A DNA stretch of 64,000 nucleotides, from positions 2,852,001-2,916,000 of the forward strand of contig OY725503.1 of NCBI GenBank assembly GCA_963281255.1, given 5' to 3'. Under the pieces are notes generated by a model. The model did no database searches. It saw nothing but the letters and a program-made list of their open reading frames with translations, and was not told where the DNA came from. The number at the start of each line of letters is the position of its first letter. The stretch's first letter is position 1. Of the stretch, positions 35,662-47,366 are shown piece by piece. Origin of the DNA: Aphrocallistes beatrix. Lineage: Eukaryota; Porifera; Hexactinellida; Sceptrulophora; Aphrocallistidae. Both the position numbers and the translations under genes were made by a program.

Positions 35662-37083
35662 TAGGGTTGTAAAGGGTGGGAAACTTTCCGGGAATATTCC
35701 CGGGAATTTATAAGACCTGGAAATTTTCGGGAATTTTGGAAATTTTCGTTTTTCTTTAATAATAAGAAATATTCAAAGATTTTACTGTGCCGATTATAAT
35801 ATTGTATAATTGCCCAGTTCTAAAATGCATTATTTTGTTTGTTTGTTTGTATTTGTCAATAGAGCTGTCCTGACTACACATTTATACAATAAATTTGGCA
35901 AGTAGATATGAAAAGTCCATCTAATTTGCAACTCCGTATACGATTTTCCAACCAGCCACAATTTTTGTATTCAATATTTTGAATGGTAATGTCATTCACG
36001 AGAATCACAAGATTTAGAACAATTATAGCTAATCTACTTCATTTCAAAAGGGTTAAATAAAACTCAATTAAAATTTGTCAGATATTTTTTGACTAGAGCT
36101 GTATAGCCAATATATTATTATAAGCTATAAGCTTCTATTTATCTCATATCAGTTTTAACTTAATACGTAATGACTAGTCAGAAACGTATTGTTAGACTAT
36201 TTGATTGGTTTCCCGATTGTTATATGTACGTATATATCCTTACTATTAAAACTCGATTAATCTATATTTGTGTATATATACGTATATATATACATATATC
36301 TGTAACGAATTGATTGAAGAAACTGCCAGGCGTAGAAAGCAGATTTTTGGCTATGGGTCCAGTAAGTTCTGAGCTGAGGCGAAAATGTCGACTCATCATG
36401 GAATTATGACGTCATTGTCACATTTTTAAAAGTTAAGCAACACAGTTATTTGGGCATAACTCAGCCATTATAGGAGATAGAAAGCTGAAATTTTAATAGA
36501 ATCTGTATACTAACACGTCTCACATGATGCAACTGTCATAAAAAATGATGACTCATCACTTTGCTATGACCTCATCATTACTCATCAAAATTTTAAAAAT
36601 TGACAAATTTGGTGCTTTTTCGAGTGATATCGATTTTAAAACTAAGATGGACATATTTAGAGATGATATATCCCGTTTAATTAACCAATGTCACCTCCAG
36701 GCGTCCGAAGGGATCCTCCGGCGGACACGAAGTGTCCGCCAGCCGCGTAGTGCAAGCAAGCGAAGCGTGCTTGTATAGATGAATCGGATAACTTATACTT
36801 ACAACTAGTATTCGATTTTGTACATTTATTATTGATCTATCTTGAATCAGTTTGGCACTGGTTGTATAATTTACATTTTTTACATTTTTCCTTTATTTTT
36901 TGAGTATTTAGAGGCAAATAAAGAAAGGTCTTAATTGAATTCAATTTATTTACCTCAGAGAAATGCCTCGGAAACAATCAGATTTATTTAAACATATGCA
37001 GAAATTTCCAGGTCTAATAAATTCCCGGGAATATTCCCGGAAAGTTTCCACATTTGAAAATTCCCGGGAATTTTGCAACCCTA
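35662..37083. mobile_element. Non-autonomous hAT-type element, 1.42 kb
   Basis: Inverted ends TAGGGTTG and CAACCCTA, with CCCGGGAATATTCCCGG-type subterminal palindromes on both sides, and a perfect 8-bp duplication TTCCGACA at 35654-35661 and 37084-37091. The 8-bp duplication and end form fit hAT. It carries a Hel-A (36237-36773) and no transposase frame. It inserted into a P-element copy just before its THAP start codon region. Confidence 0.85.
36237..36773 (+). mobile_element. Hel-A non-autonomous Helitron
   Basis: Complete: TCCTTACTATTAAAACTCG at 36237, TA tract, body, hairpin GGCGGACAC/GTGTCCGCC, end AGCGTGCTTG at 36773. Nested in the hAT-type element, so younger than it. Confidence 0.8.
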
Positions 37084-38960
37084 TTCCGACATGCCAAACT
37101 CTTATTCTGTACCTGGATGAAAGAGTACCTACAAAGTTGGTGATCGGGTTCCAGTTTTCAAGATTCCTGAAAGTCCACCTGACTTAAAATAGGTCTAGAC
37201 ATGTGCTTTTCATCATAAGGATATAAGTGACCACAAGGTTGTTTACGTATGCATCAAGCCTTTTTTGAAAGAAGAGATATACTTCATTTTCAAAGTGCCA
37301 ATAGGAGATGGTACTTTTACTGAAATACTACGCGTGAAGCCAATGCAGAACGAAAGTACTGTTCCAAGTATACAACCTGGCTGTCCAACTTGCTACTCAA
37401 CTAAATCTACCAAACGGACCCGCTTGTCATACGATGGAAAAGAAAAATATTTGATGAACCAAACCCTGCAACTTAGTTTGAGAACCGAGTGAGGAGAAAA
37501 TGAAAGTTCATCGCCAACTCTCTAAAAGGCTTGAAAGATAAGCTAACCTAGATTTCACTACCTAATAGTTGGTTTGTATGGTTTCCTGATGAAAATAACA
37601 TCACGTTCACTCTCGCTAAGATGACTGAAAGAAATATATATGTACATTTGCACCTTGATATCAATTCCTATTTATCTAGCTCAGCCTATTTTCATGGACA
37701 AAACATCCCCATTTCCATAGCTGCAATTAATGACATCTGACATATTGAATCTGTTTTTCAAGAACTTGTTTTAGACTCTAATTCTATAAACACTAAGCAG
37801 CTATTCCATACCCTGAAACAAAAAATATTAAGGAGGTCATCAATGATTTACTAACAATTTACAAACTCTTGCGGTTTTGCCTATGTGCTGTCCACCTTTT
37901 ACAAACAGATTCATTGGAACACTATTTCTGGCTGTATCGTATGATGTCAGGTTCTAATCACCATGCCTCATATCTTCAAATTCTTGAAACCGAGCGTCGA
38001 CTCAAACTTTCTTGCTTATTAAATATATCTGCTGACCGACAAGACTCTTGTTTGTCATCAATTCGGTCATTTGTTAGGTCCTTTCCTTCTCCTTATTCTA
38101 CTAGTGATGCTGAATTCAATTTCGAGCCATTTCTTGATGAAATTCCCATTATCAACCTTTGAATGCAGTCTACAGGGGCTTCAATCATTGGCCTTTATTG
38201 CAGGCTACACTACCGATCCAGGGCTGTATCAACTCATTTTGAGTTGGTAAATCAACTCATTTTTCTGAATGAGTTAGTTCCAGCCAACACATTCGAAATG
38301 AGTTGGTTCCAACCAACTCATCTTACATTATTAATCAACCATATGCATTGCCTTAGCAATAAAGATTGTTTGTAGTTATTTATGTTATCTAAATATATAT
38401 ACTTCATACTTTGTGTTATTCATGTTGGCTCATCTTAAAAACAAGCGCCTGGGGTTTTAAGGTTTACTAAAAAAAATATTGCACACTTACACCTTCATTA
38501 TTCAAGTTGCTAAAAATGTTTAATTAACCTTAAATTACTTGGGGTCATTTCAATTTATGTCAAAGACCCCACACTTCTAAGGTTATCCCGACCAAAATGA
38601 CTTAACCGGAAATGAGTTAGCAAAAATCTAGCACCATTTTAATGAGTTGGATGAGTTGAATGAATTGAATGAGCTGAATGAGTTGGTTACATCCAAATGA
38701 ATGAGTTGAATGAGTTGGTACAATATAAATAAATGAATGAGTTGGTGCCTAGAAAATGAGTTTTTTTACCAACTCAAAATGAGTTGATACAGCCCTGTAT
38801 CGATCAATACCTAAAACCATCGAAACCATGTCATGTCTGCCTTCATTTGTTAACAGTTGATAAAGAATTTCTTCTTGATTTAGCCTCGGATTCTGAGTTT
38901 AAACTTTTGCAGTTAAGGGACCGTGGCGGACTTAAGGAGAGAAGAGATTTTTTCTATTAC
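37084..38960 (+). pseudogene. P/THAP transposase pseudogene, second copy
   Basis: Aligned with the copy at 50-52 kb, it starts ATGCCAAACTCTTATTCTG (THAP region) at 37091. It continues through GDGTFTEIL, CPTCYSTKS and TKRTRLSYDGKEKYLMNQT, then a frame-broken middle, then FYKQIHWN / LYRMMSGSNHHASYLQILE near 37.9 kb, and after an inserted MITE (38219-38797) the SKPCHVCLHLLTVDKEFLLDL end at 38.8 kb. Multiple stops and shifts, e.g. in the THAP zinc region and around 37495. Between 37.5 and 37.87 kb it keeps some sequence that the 50-kb copy lacks. The catalytic core is still absent. Confidence 0.75.
38219..38797. mobile_element. Non-autonomous hAT-type MITE, 579 bp
   Basis: Inverted ends CAGGGCTGTATCAACTCATT and AATGAGTTGATACAGCCCTG are perfect. 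Near-identical 8-bp duplications TACCGATC (38211-38218) and TATCGATC (38798-38805) flank it. The interior has many GAGTTG(A/G)ATGAGTTG repeats. It interrupts the P pseudogene in the GYS/T codons before the final cysteine block. Confidence 0.85.
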
Positions 38961-38969
38961 GTAGTATGA

Positions 38970-39660
38970 GCAGCTCTATGTTCCAATAGTATCAGGTATT
39001 CGCATGCTTATGCATGATGATTGCTTTTACCTAGCTACTCAGAAAATAACACCGGATTACATCATTGTAATGTATTTTGAGATTTTCATTTCTATTTGTG
39101 GGCAAAGGCTTCCCATGGTAACTGTACTGAAGTATGCTCAACTCTCTTGCAGGACCAATGTATATCCCTCCATAAATGGACACCGACTTTCAGAGAAATC
39201 CCTCTTAGGACACCCACTGCCGATAAAAATGGCGCAGGCCATGTCTTGTATTAATTTTTGAAACCAGTGAAGCTAGAGAGAATCTCACTTCATCAGCTTA
39301 TTCATTTATATAAGTACTATAAATTTGACCAAGATCAACCTTGTAAAACCAATAAAAATTTTTTTACATGCAGATTTCTAGCGACTCGGACAAAAACCCG
39401 AAAAACCTCGGGTTTTTTGCCTCATGGGCTATAGGTAAAATATAGTTCGTCTAAACTTCCTAATCTTGGTCAGTTTGATAGCCCATATGCTACTAATCAA
39501 TTTCCCATAACCATAAATATCAGTGAATGAGTACTTTTCAAAATTAATATAACGATAGGCAAGGAAATGCAGTTTTGAGATAATCGATAAAATACATTTT
39601 GCAAGAATATCCACTAATAATCTAGTCTATTTCGACTTCAGAAATGTCACAAACAGTGAA
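38970..39660. other. AT-rich intronic DNA, no feature
   Basis: Short ORFs here show no family resemblance. A short GAAAAACCTCGGGTTTTTTGC hairpin at 39399-39420 could act as a stem but has no context. Confidence 0.4.
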
Positions 39661-39664
39661 AGCA

Positions 39665-40180
39665 TTAAAAGGGAAGGGTGTTGACATCTACGTCCCTAGG
39701 AATTTCTGCACAACACTGGCGGAAAGATCGGGAACAGATGTCACACTGAACCCACTTCACACGGGACCATCTTGAGATTGAGCGATGGCTCTCCTGAGGA
39801 GGTTGAATTTGATCGCAAATATCGTATATGCTCACGTTACTTGCGTCACAATCATCGGCATCAGAGTCCGTAAAATGGAATAGAGAGTCATCCGATTCGT
39901 CTGCAGGAATAATACGCCTTTTAACTCCTTGACTCCGTCTGTTTCCTAGTCGGGCTGCGGGGCTTGGTTCACTTACTCTCCTTCGTGGGGCTGCAGATCT
40001 TCTTTTATTCAAGTTTTCGGCGCCAAAGGAACTAGATCGGTAGCTCTTTCCTCCTTCTAACCTGAGGAGCTCCTGTTCTCGTCGTAGTTTTGATGTTTTT
40101 TGCCTGCGCGCTCGCCGATCTACATTCGACCGTCTGATGAGTTTCTTTTTCGCTGTCTCATTAGCTCCCGCTTACAGAGT
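39665..40180 (-). pseudogene. C-terminal fragment with Cys motif, family uncertain
   Basis: An open minus-strand frame of about 170 codons without an upstream start. It is rich in Arg and Ser (RRSNVDRRARRQKTSKL, GNRRSQGVKRRI), then an acidic stretch (FHFTDSDADDCD), and ends with WVQCDICSRSFRQCC before the stop. A W-x-Q-C-x2-C motif after a basic/acidic linker is common at the tail of pogo-like and related transposases, but I cannot place it firmly. The frame opens inside the sequence, so it is a fragment or an exon. Confidence 0.35.
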
Positions 40181-40942
40181 GACGAAAAGGAAGTATAGGA
40201 AGGATTGTGCGCCTTGCAGTTTCTTCAATCAATTCGTTACAGATATATATATATATGTATATACGGGGAATTCCATGTCAAATCAACTAGTCATTTCACC
40301 ACATTCAAACGATTTGTCAGAAATTTGCTTTGCGAGATGCCACTGATATGTCTTCACTTTATAGAAAATCTCAGATCAATCGGTCATGTAGGTCTTGAGT
40401 TATGACGCCACAAATTTTTGAATTTTTGCTGTTTGACCAAGAATTTTCACAATGATAAAATCACCATCCCATTTTAAACTCGAATAACTCGAAAAATATT
40501 CATCAAATTCTTTCATAAATTGCAATACTTATGTTTTTACATATAGAGAATACGAAAAACTAAATTAAGTTTTGAGTTCCTTTTCTTTGTGAAAACTGGA
40601 GCTGAAACCAACTACTGAGGCAAACCGGAACTATGACGTAACAAAAATGTATATTTTGGAAACTGTTTTATTTTTGGATATTTACTGTTTATATTCATAA
40701 TTCATTGTATAAAAAAGTTAATTTGGTTTCCATTTGTTCTCTTTGAGTTATTCACATTTTTGTACCAGTAAACGCTTTCTATTTATAACTCAAAATTTTA
40801 TGCCTTTTGTAATATTATAAAATTGACCTGACGACTCTCAATTTCTGCTATTTTGAAAATGCTTTTATGTTTTCCTCTTTAATATCACTCATTCTTACAA
40901 CATTCTGCTATTGATATGTGCATTCGGAATTATAAGTCTGTT

Positions 40943-41923
40943 CATAGCCTACTATATATAAGGCCTAAGAGTAACTTGACCAGGGATGCGGAGAAAATGG
41001 ATGAAGAAATACATGAGCTGCATTAAATCATTAACAAAGCACAATAGAGCTTAGGAATGTATTACCAGCATATATAAATATGGTATCAAAGCACCCATAT
41101 CCGTTGCTAAAATTTAGATTAGCCATCAAATGATTGCGGAACAGGTTATATTTTGGTCAAATTTAGTGATTTTCAGAGGCCGTTTAAGGGCACTTCTAAG
41201 TGTTTTTATTATAAGGTTTTTTGCATAGAACTGAGAAGTTAATGTGTTAATGCTAAAAATTTGGATTTTTTTCATTGAATGTTCTTACATTCCAGTGTTG
41301 CTATGGAAACGTGTGTAGCTATAATACAATTTCTGTGTCTAAATTCAATGGTTTACGAGATATTCGACAAATTACCAAATGTGACCAATATGATAAATTG
41401 CCAAATAACTCGTAAATTATTGAATTAAGACATAGAAATTGTATTATAGCTTAATAGGAAGTAGCCTATTTGCTATCAAATGGGATTAAATTTGAATGTC
41501 TAGCTATCGCTGTTTTCAAGATATAGCCCCAAATGACCAAAACACGTTTCCATAGCAACACTGGAATGTAAGAACATTCCATGAAAAAATTCCAAATTTT
41601 TCGTATTAACACATTCACTTCTCAGTTCTATGCGAAAAACTTTATAATAAAAACATTTAGAAGTGCCCTTAAACGACGTCTTAAAATCACTAAATTTGAC
41701 CCAAATATAACCTGTTGCGAAATCATTTGATGACTAATCTAAATTTTAACAACGGATATGGGTGCGTTGATACCATATTTATACATGTTGGTAATACATT
41801 CCTAAGCTCTATTGTGCTTTGTTAATGATTTAAGGCAGCTCATGTATTTCTTCATCCATCTTCTACTGCATCCTTAGTGCCAAATTCGCAAGTTACTCTG
41901 AGGCCTTATTATAGTAGGCTATG
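40943..41923. mobile_element. P-type fold-back MITE, 981 bp
   Basis: Ends CATAGCCTACTATATATAAG and CTTATTATAGTAGGCTATG, arms ~480 bp (ACCAGGGATGCGG, AAGTGCCCTTAAACG, ACATTCCAGTGTTGCTATGG). A perfect 7-bp duplication GTCTGTT flanks it (40936-40942, 41924-41930). The other arm of the host palindrome keeps the empty site. Its ends match those of the P element at 50037-52352. Confidence 0.85.
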
Positions 41924-42075
41924 GTCTGTTGTATATTTGACCGCAGACAGGCTAAACATAAGCAGTGCAATGCTGTTGTTGCTATGTAATAGGAATGCAA
42001 TAAATGTCACTAATGAGTTGAAAAGTTAATTTTAGAGGACTAATATTTGCTAAACAATCCGATATTTAGTCCGAC

Positions 42076-43158
42076 CATAGCACTATGTATATAAGGGCTT
42101 CCATTTAAATCTCAAAAATGGACCAGGGATGCGGTCGAAGATGGTTGATCAAATACATGATCTGCCAAAAATCATGAACAACGCAGAATAGAGCTTCGAA
42201 ATGTATTACCAGCATATATAAATATGACGCCAAAGTATTCATATCCGTTGTTAAAATTTCGATTAGTTATCATATGCTTGCACAATTGGTTATATTTGGG
42301 ACACATTTAGTGAATTTCTGAGGTTGTTTAAGGGCACTTCTAAGTGGTTGTTTTACTATAGTTTTTTGTATAGAGCTGAGCTGTGAATGGGTTGATGCGA
42401 AAAGTGAATATTTTTCATGGAATGTTGCTAGATTCCAGCGTTGCTATGTAAACACATTTTGATCAGTTGAGGTCATCATATCTTGGAAATCGCAATAACT
42501 ATGCATTCAAATTTGATCTTATTTGATAGCCAATAGACTATTTCCTATAATGCCATGACATAATTTCCACGTCTAGATTCAATGGTTTACGAGTTATCAG
42601 ACTATTTATCACTTTGGTCACATTTTGTAATTTGTTTAATAACTCGTAAACCATTGAATCCACACGTGAAAAGTATGTTATGGCTTTATAGGAAATAGTC
42701 TATTGGCTATCAAATAAGATCAAATTTGAATGCATAGTTATTACGGTTTTCAAGATATGACCTCAACTGATCAAAATGTGTTTCTATAGCAACGCTGGAA
42801 TGTAGCAACATTCCATGAAAAATATTCACTTTTCGCATCAACCCATTCACAGCTCAGCTCTATACAAAAAAACTATAATAAAACAACCACTTAGAAGTGC
42901 CCTTAAACAACCTCTGAAATTCACTAAATGTGTCCCAAATATAACCTATTGTGCAAGCATATGATGACTAATCGAAATTTTAACAACGGATATGAATACT
43001 TTGGCGTCATATTTATATATGCTGGTAATACATTTCGAAGCTCTATTCTGCGTTGTTCATGATTTTTGGCAGATCATGTATTTGATCAACCATCTTCGAC
43101 CGCATCCCTGGTCCATTTTTGAGATTTAAATGGAAGCCCTTATAAACAGAGTGCTATG
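42076..43158. mobile_element. Central palindrome, P-type ends, 1.08 kb
   Basis: Ends CATAGCACTATGTATATAAG and, inverted, CATAGCACTCTGTTTATAAG. Arms ~520 bp with GGACCAGGGATGCGGTCGAAG and CACTTCTAAGTGG meet near 42615. It is flanked by GTCCGAC and GTCGGAC, so it either inserted at the dyad centre or forms the natural core. A degenerate relative is at 58330-59995. Confidence 0.75.
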
Positions 43159-43471
43159 GTCGGACTAAATATCGGATTGTTTAGCAAATATTAGTCCTCT
43201 AAAATTAACTTTACAACTCATTAGTGACATTTATTGCATTCCTATTACATAGCAACAACAGCATTGCACTGTTTATGTTTAGTCTGTCTGCGGTCAAATA
43301 TACAACATACTTATAATTCCGAATGCACATATCAATAGCAGAATGTTGTAAGAATGAGTGATATTAAAGAGGAAGACAGACAAGACAAGCATTTTCAAAA
43401 TGGCAGAAATTGAGAGTTGTCAGGTCAATTTTATATTTTTACAAAAGGCATAAAATTTTGAGTTATATATA

Positions 43472-43902
43472 TACAGGATGTTTCAGCGATTGTAGTATCA
43501 CGAAAATAATTTGAAATTACTAGGTAAATATTTTACTAATCATCTTCTCCTTTTACGATGTTGTTTAACACCCTCTGACATTTGTGTGACAACAAAATGG
43601 ACAAGCTAGATGACAAACAAAAGAAGATCAAGATGGTGGAATTCTACCATAAAAATCAGTTCTATTCAAGATTACCCCACACTTCTAAGGTTTACCCGCC
43701 CAAAATGACTAAATCGGAAATGAGTTATCCCATATTAATGATGTTTTGAAATAATTTACTTTTATTCCAACGGTTTGCTTCATTGTTTTTCATAAATGTC
43801 AAAGGATTTCCTTTCAAAAGCAACCAAAATAAATAAATTATCTCGATCACAAATGAAATGAAAGCAATTAACTTTTGTGTGTAATCAATGAAACACCCCG
43901 TA
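43472..43902 (+). mobile_element. mariner-type fragment inside right arm
   Basis: Ends TACAGGATGTTTCA and TGAAACACCCCGTA, TA target. The left arm of the palindrome shows the empty site (GTTATAAATAGAAAGCG inverted). From ATG at 43597 about 50 codons read MDKLDDKQKKIKMVEFYHKN, like the start of a mariner helix-turn-helix domain, before the match is lost at a repeat-like block (43673-43728). The catalytic domain is deleted. Confidence 0.7.
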
Positions 43903-44694
43903 GAAAGCGTTAACAGGTACAAAATGTGAATAACTCAAAGAGAACATATGGAAACCAAATTAACTTTTTTATACAATGAATTATGAATATAAACAGTAAA
44001 TATCCAAAAATAAAACAGTTTCCAAAATATACATCTTTGTACGTCATAGTTCCGGTTTGCTTCGGGAGTTGGTTTCAGTTCCAGTTTTCACAAAGAAAAG
44101 GAACTCAAAACTTAATTTACTCTAGTTTTTCGTATTCTCCATATGTAAAAACATAAGTATTGCAATTTATGAAAGAATTTGATGAATATTTTTTGAGTTA
44201 TTCGAGTTTAAAATGGGATGGTGATTTTACCATTGTGAAAATCCTTGGTCAAACAGCAAAAATTCAAAAAATTTGTGACGTCATAACTCAAAACCCACAT
44301 GACCGATTGATCTGAAATTTTCACAAAAGTAAAGACATATCAGTGCCCTGTCGCCAGCAAATTTCAGACCAATCGGTTGATGGTGGTGAAATGATTGTTT
44401 TTTTGACATGGAATTCTCCATACATATATACACAAACATTAATAGAGTTTTAATAGTAAGGATACATTTCAGAAATGAAGCCGTCAAACCTGTTTGACAA
44501 AAATCATATGAACTAGTCAAACCAGTTTTGCATGGATGAGAGATAATTAGTTTGTATTATTCCGGCCGTGGGCTAATCAGCGTAGTCCACGTTCCGGTTT
44601 ACCTAGTTATTAGCCAAATATAATTTGTGTTTAGATATACGTATACAGTATACAATATAATTATAAAATATTAGACTAGTAATCAGCTGATACA

Positions 44695-44785
44695 GTGAAC
44701 ATAAAAACAAAAAACAAAAAGGTCGACCGGAATTCGAACTCGAGGCCCAGGATTTATAGAAAAGTGCGCTACACCTAAGCATTCC
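44695..44785 (-). mobile_element. tRNA-like SINE remnant
   Basis: On the minus strand GGTGTAGCGCACTTTTC resembles an A box and CTCGAGTTCGAATTCCGG a B box, followed by a T-rich run (TTTTTGTTTTTTGTTTTT). Box spacing is about right for a tRNA-derived SINE head. The rest of 44463-45094 is AT-rich with nothing assigned. Confidence 0.4.
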
Positions 44786-45094
44786 AAGTTTAATAATATT
44801 TATTTTTCTACAAGCATTTCTAAACATCTGATATTATTTAATTCGAGATATCGGAATAATTAATGTCTAAACAACGATTATTGACTATTTGAATAAAAAA
44901 AGATATTTTTAGAAATTGACGTCACTCTTAAATGATCATTTTTCTGTCAAAAAATGCTCGGATTCAAAAAAATTCAATTGTACAATGATCGCTAGATATA
45001 ATACTAACTTTATCCAATCAAAACTCATTTTCGGAAATTTTCATGAAAAACATTAAACAATTTGCTCATCTCTCCTTAAGTACTCATCTGAGCC

Positions 45095-45860
45095 TATTTT
45101 AGATTCTATACTTGTTTTATGGAAGACATTTTATGCCATCGAGAATAATAAATAGCTATTGGCAAAGAAAGTAAGTGGGTCTTCTAGAAAAATATTAGGT
45201 GAACTCACATTAATGTACTTGGAAGATAGTGATAATCGTGATACGAATATTTGGAAGTCGAATTGTGTTAACAGTGAAGTATTCAATTGGAGCATCTTAC
45301 AGAAACTTGTTTTTTTCCTCGCAAATAAAGTCAAGAAATATAATTCTCTAGTTCTTTCGAAAGTTGTAGAAAAGCGTAAACAAAAGAAATATTCTTGATT
45401 ATTAGTTTAATTCTGCATTTCCCACTATGTATATTTTTATTAATTTGTTAATTTTATTTCTATTATGTAGTTTCTTGGTGCCCTTGATTTTATCATTCAT
45501 ATATACTGAATGCATATCATTCATATATACTGAATGCATAACTGAATGCATATGAGCTAGCTAGCTAGCTAGAGTCCGAATGAGGAGAGAGAGAATGAGA
45601 AAGAGAGTTATTATTTCTGTTGTGTGTTGTAATTCTACTATTTATGTTATATAATTTACAGTTTGTATGTACTATTAATAACAAATTATGATCACCAATC
45701 TCAATATACACCACAATTCTAACCACAGGGTAACATGACAGTAATGTTTCGTAGCCCTAGAGATGCATAGTTAACTCACGGAATTTTAGAAAATAAAATT
45801 TCACATATTGTCGTTCATCAATGGTACATTTACTGTTAGGCCTTATATTAAGTAGGCTAT
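45095..45860 (+). pseudogene. P/THAP element 3' part, third copy
   Basis: Plus-strand match to the last ~110 codons of the P transposase: W-K at the start of DILCHRE-like codons, GSSRKILGELTLMYLEDSD, NIWKSNC, FLANKVKKYNSLVLSKVVEKRKQKK, stop at 45399. It continues through a GAGAGAGAGAATGAGA stretch to a right terminal repeat TTAGGCCTTATATTAAGTAGG ending at 45860. The 5' two thirds are gone. Confidence 0.7.
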
Positions 45861-45865
45861 TATTG

Positions 45866-46155
45866 ATAAAATTGTCAGGCACAGAAAGCTGATTTTTGAA
45901 ATTTTTAAAAATTGTCAAATTTTGTGATTTTTCGAGTGATATCGTTCATAACAGTAAAAAAGACTTATTTAGACAATCATATGATGACTAATCAAAATTA
46001 AGTCCAAATTTATATATGCTATTAATATATTCTTAAGCTCTCTTGCTCATGGTTAATGATTTACGGCAGTTCATATATTAGTTCAATCATCTTCTACCGC
46101 ATTCCTAGTCCAAATTCCGCAAGTCACTGTGAGGCCTTAATTGGGCTGGCTATGT
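45866..46155. mobile_element. Hel-A scrap and P-type fold-back right end
   Basis: 45866-45965 is a plus-strand Hel-A with a large internal deletion (GCACAGAAAGCTGATTTTTG joined to TTTTCGAGTGATATCG). 45966-46155 is the right end of a P-type fold-back (TTCTACCGCATTCCTAGTCC, GAGGCCTTAATTGGGCTGGC). Confidence 0.55.
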
Positions 46156-46373
46156 CATGATCTATTTTATCTTTAAGTTATGAAATATATTGCTTATAAA
46201 TTTTAGATGATTTCCATTTAGGATATCAGAATTGAATGAGTAGGGAAGTTAAAGAATATGTAGCCCATTCCAAAAATTCACATTTTTCGTTAAGATTTTT
46301 AATATTCTTAATCGTTGAATTAACAATATAAAAGATAAGTAAAATGTAAATAAACTAAGTATTTACATCTGAA

Positions 46374-46790
46374 TACAATCTGTTTCATAATTATTTACAA
46401 TTTTTGAGGTAAACTCTTTGATACTCAACTTTTTTTAAAATTGTATTCACTTTCCGGCGGTATTTCTTCTCTCTTTTTGGTCTAGAAGTTAATTCTGACA
46501 AATTAGTTATGGTAATTCAACTAATTTTCAGCGTATAATGCAGGACCAACGCAGAGAGGATGTGGCTAAGCTTTTGGAAACTTCAAAACTTCCAATGAAG
46601 GACATTGCTTCTATATGCGGTGCACCCTAAAGACGGCTTATAATGTTAAGCAACGGATTTCAGCGGGCGAAAGCATTGAACACAGGGGTAGAGCTGGGCC
46701 TAAAAGGCGCCTCAACAAAGGAGACAGGATCTCACTCTCTAAATAAAAAAACAATCCCTGAATTTCTTTGCGAACTATGGGACGCGTCCT
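46374..46790 (+). pseudogene. Tc1-like fragment, same family as 21852-23039
   Basis: Terminal repeat TACAATCTGTTTCATAATTA at 46374, then a leader with the AATTTTCAGCG(T/A)ATAATGCA start region, ATG at 46538 and MQDQRREDVAKLLETSKLPM. The N-terminal helix-turn-helix is frameshifted by a short deletion near the ICG codons (46618). The match continues (TAYNVKQRISAGESIEH, RGRAGPKR) to about 46745. The rest of the transposase and the right end are missing. Confidence 0.8.
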
Positions 46791-46875
46791 TAGCCCTACT
46801 CCTCATGTAGACGTTAGTCCTAATTCTGACTTGTAGACGTTATATTTTGAGCTCTACGCAGTAGCTTATTCATAT

Positions 46876-47366
46876 CACTCGAACCTCTCTTATCCGGGCA
46901 GTGCCGCACCGGAGGGTGCCCGGATATCGGAGGTCGGGATAAGAGAGGTGCTCGTAACTCAGAAATAAACTTGAATAGCAGTTTATAGTGTTAAAACTGT
47001 CAATTTGTAAAATGGGTGAGTTTAAACAAGATCTAGTGCCCGGAACTTAGAGGGTAACAAAATTTGAGTTCCGGATAAGAGAGGTGATTGTAAAATAGAT
47101 ATTCTATAAAGGAAAAGAAACTATTCCATTGCAATTGATTAATACATTTTAAGCAGTATTTACCCCTGAATATATTAGATGTCGCAATTATCTTCCAAAT
47201 TCATTATCAAAGTTCATTAAATAATATTACATGATAATGATTGCTGGAATTGTGGTTAATAATTGACTTGAAAATAGGACAGTGCATATTGACTAAATGT
47301 CGAAAGGGCTGCCCAGTTGAGAGAGGTGACAGGATATCGGAGGTCCGAATAAGAGAGGTTCGAGTG
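46876..47366. mobile_element. pogo/Tigger-like MITE (CACTCGAACCTC family)
   Basis: Inverted ends CACTCGAACCTCTCTTATCC and CACTCGAACCTCTCTTATTC (right end inverted), TA beside both borders, and additional CGGATATCGGAGGTC motifs inside both ends. About 490 bp, non-coding. It lies close to the EIF3D exon at 47419. Confidence 0.7.

Larger units (their letters stand above)
40265..44419. mobile_element. 4.2-kb nested fold-back element
   Basis: Ends GGGGAATTCCATGTCAAA and, inverted, GGAGAATTCCATGTCAAA. The arms pair over their whole length (for instance TTCTTTCATAAATTGCAATAC, GTTATTCACATTTTGTAC, CAATAGCAGAATGTTGTAAG). Left arm 40265-42075 contains an extra P-type fold-back (40943-41923). Right arm 43159-44419 contains a mariner-type insertion (43472-43902). 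The centre is a third palindrome (42076-43158). No open reading frame of substance. Its target duplication is masked by the TA tract it landed in. Confidence 0.8.
40210..44462 (-). mobile_element. Hel-A fragments flanking a 4.2-kb fold-back
   Basis: Left part CAGTTTCTTCAATCAATTCG with TA tract (about 40214-40264); right part ATACATATATACACAAACATT to TTTTAATAGTAAGGA (44420-44462). Together they are the 5' ~90 bp of a minus-strand Hel-A. The fold-back element sits in its TA tract. The rest of the Helitron, left of 40210, is missing. Confidence 0.7.

Noticed and set aside
45550-45575. (GCTA)n run as a regulatory element
   Set aside because: It is a short simple repeat next to an ATATATACTGAATGCAT duplication in the decayed P 3' region.
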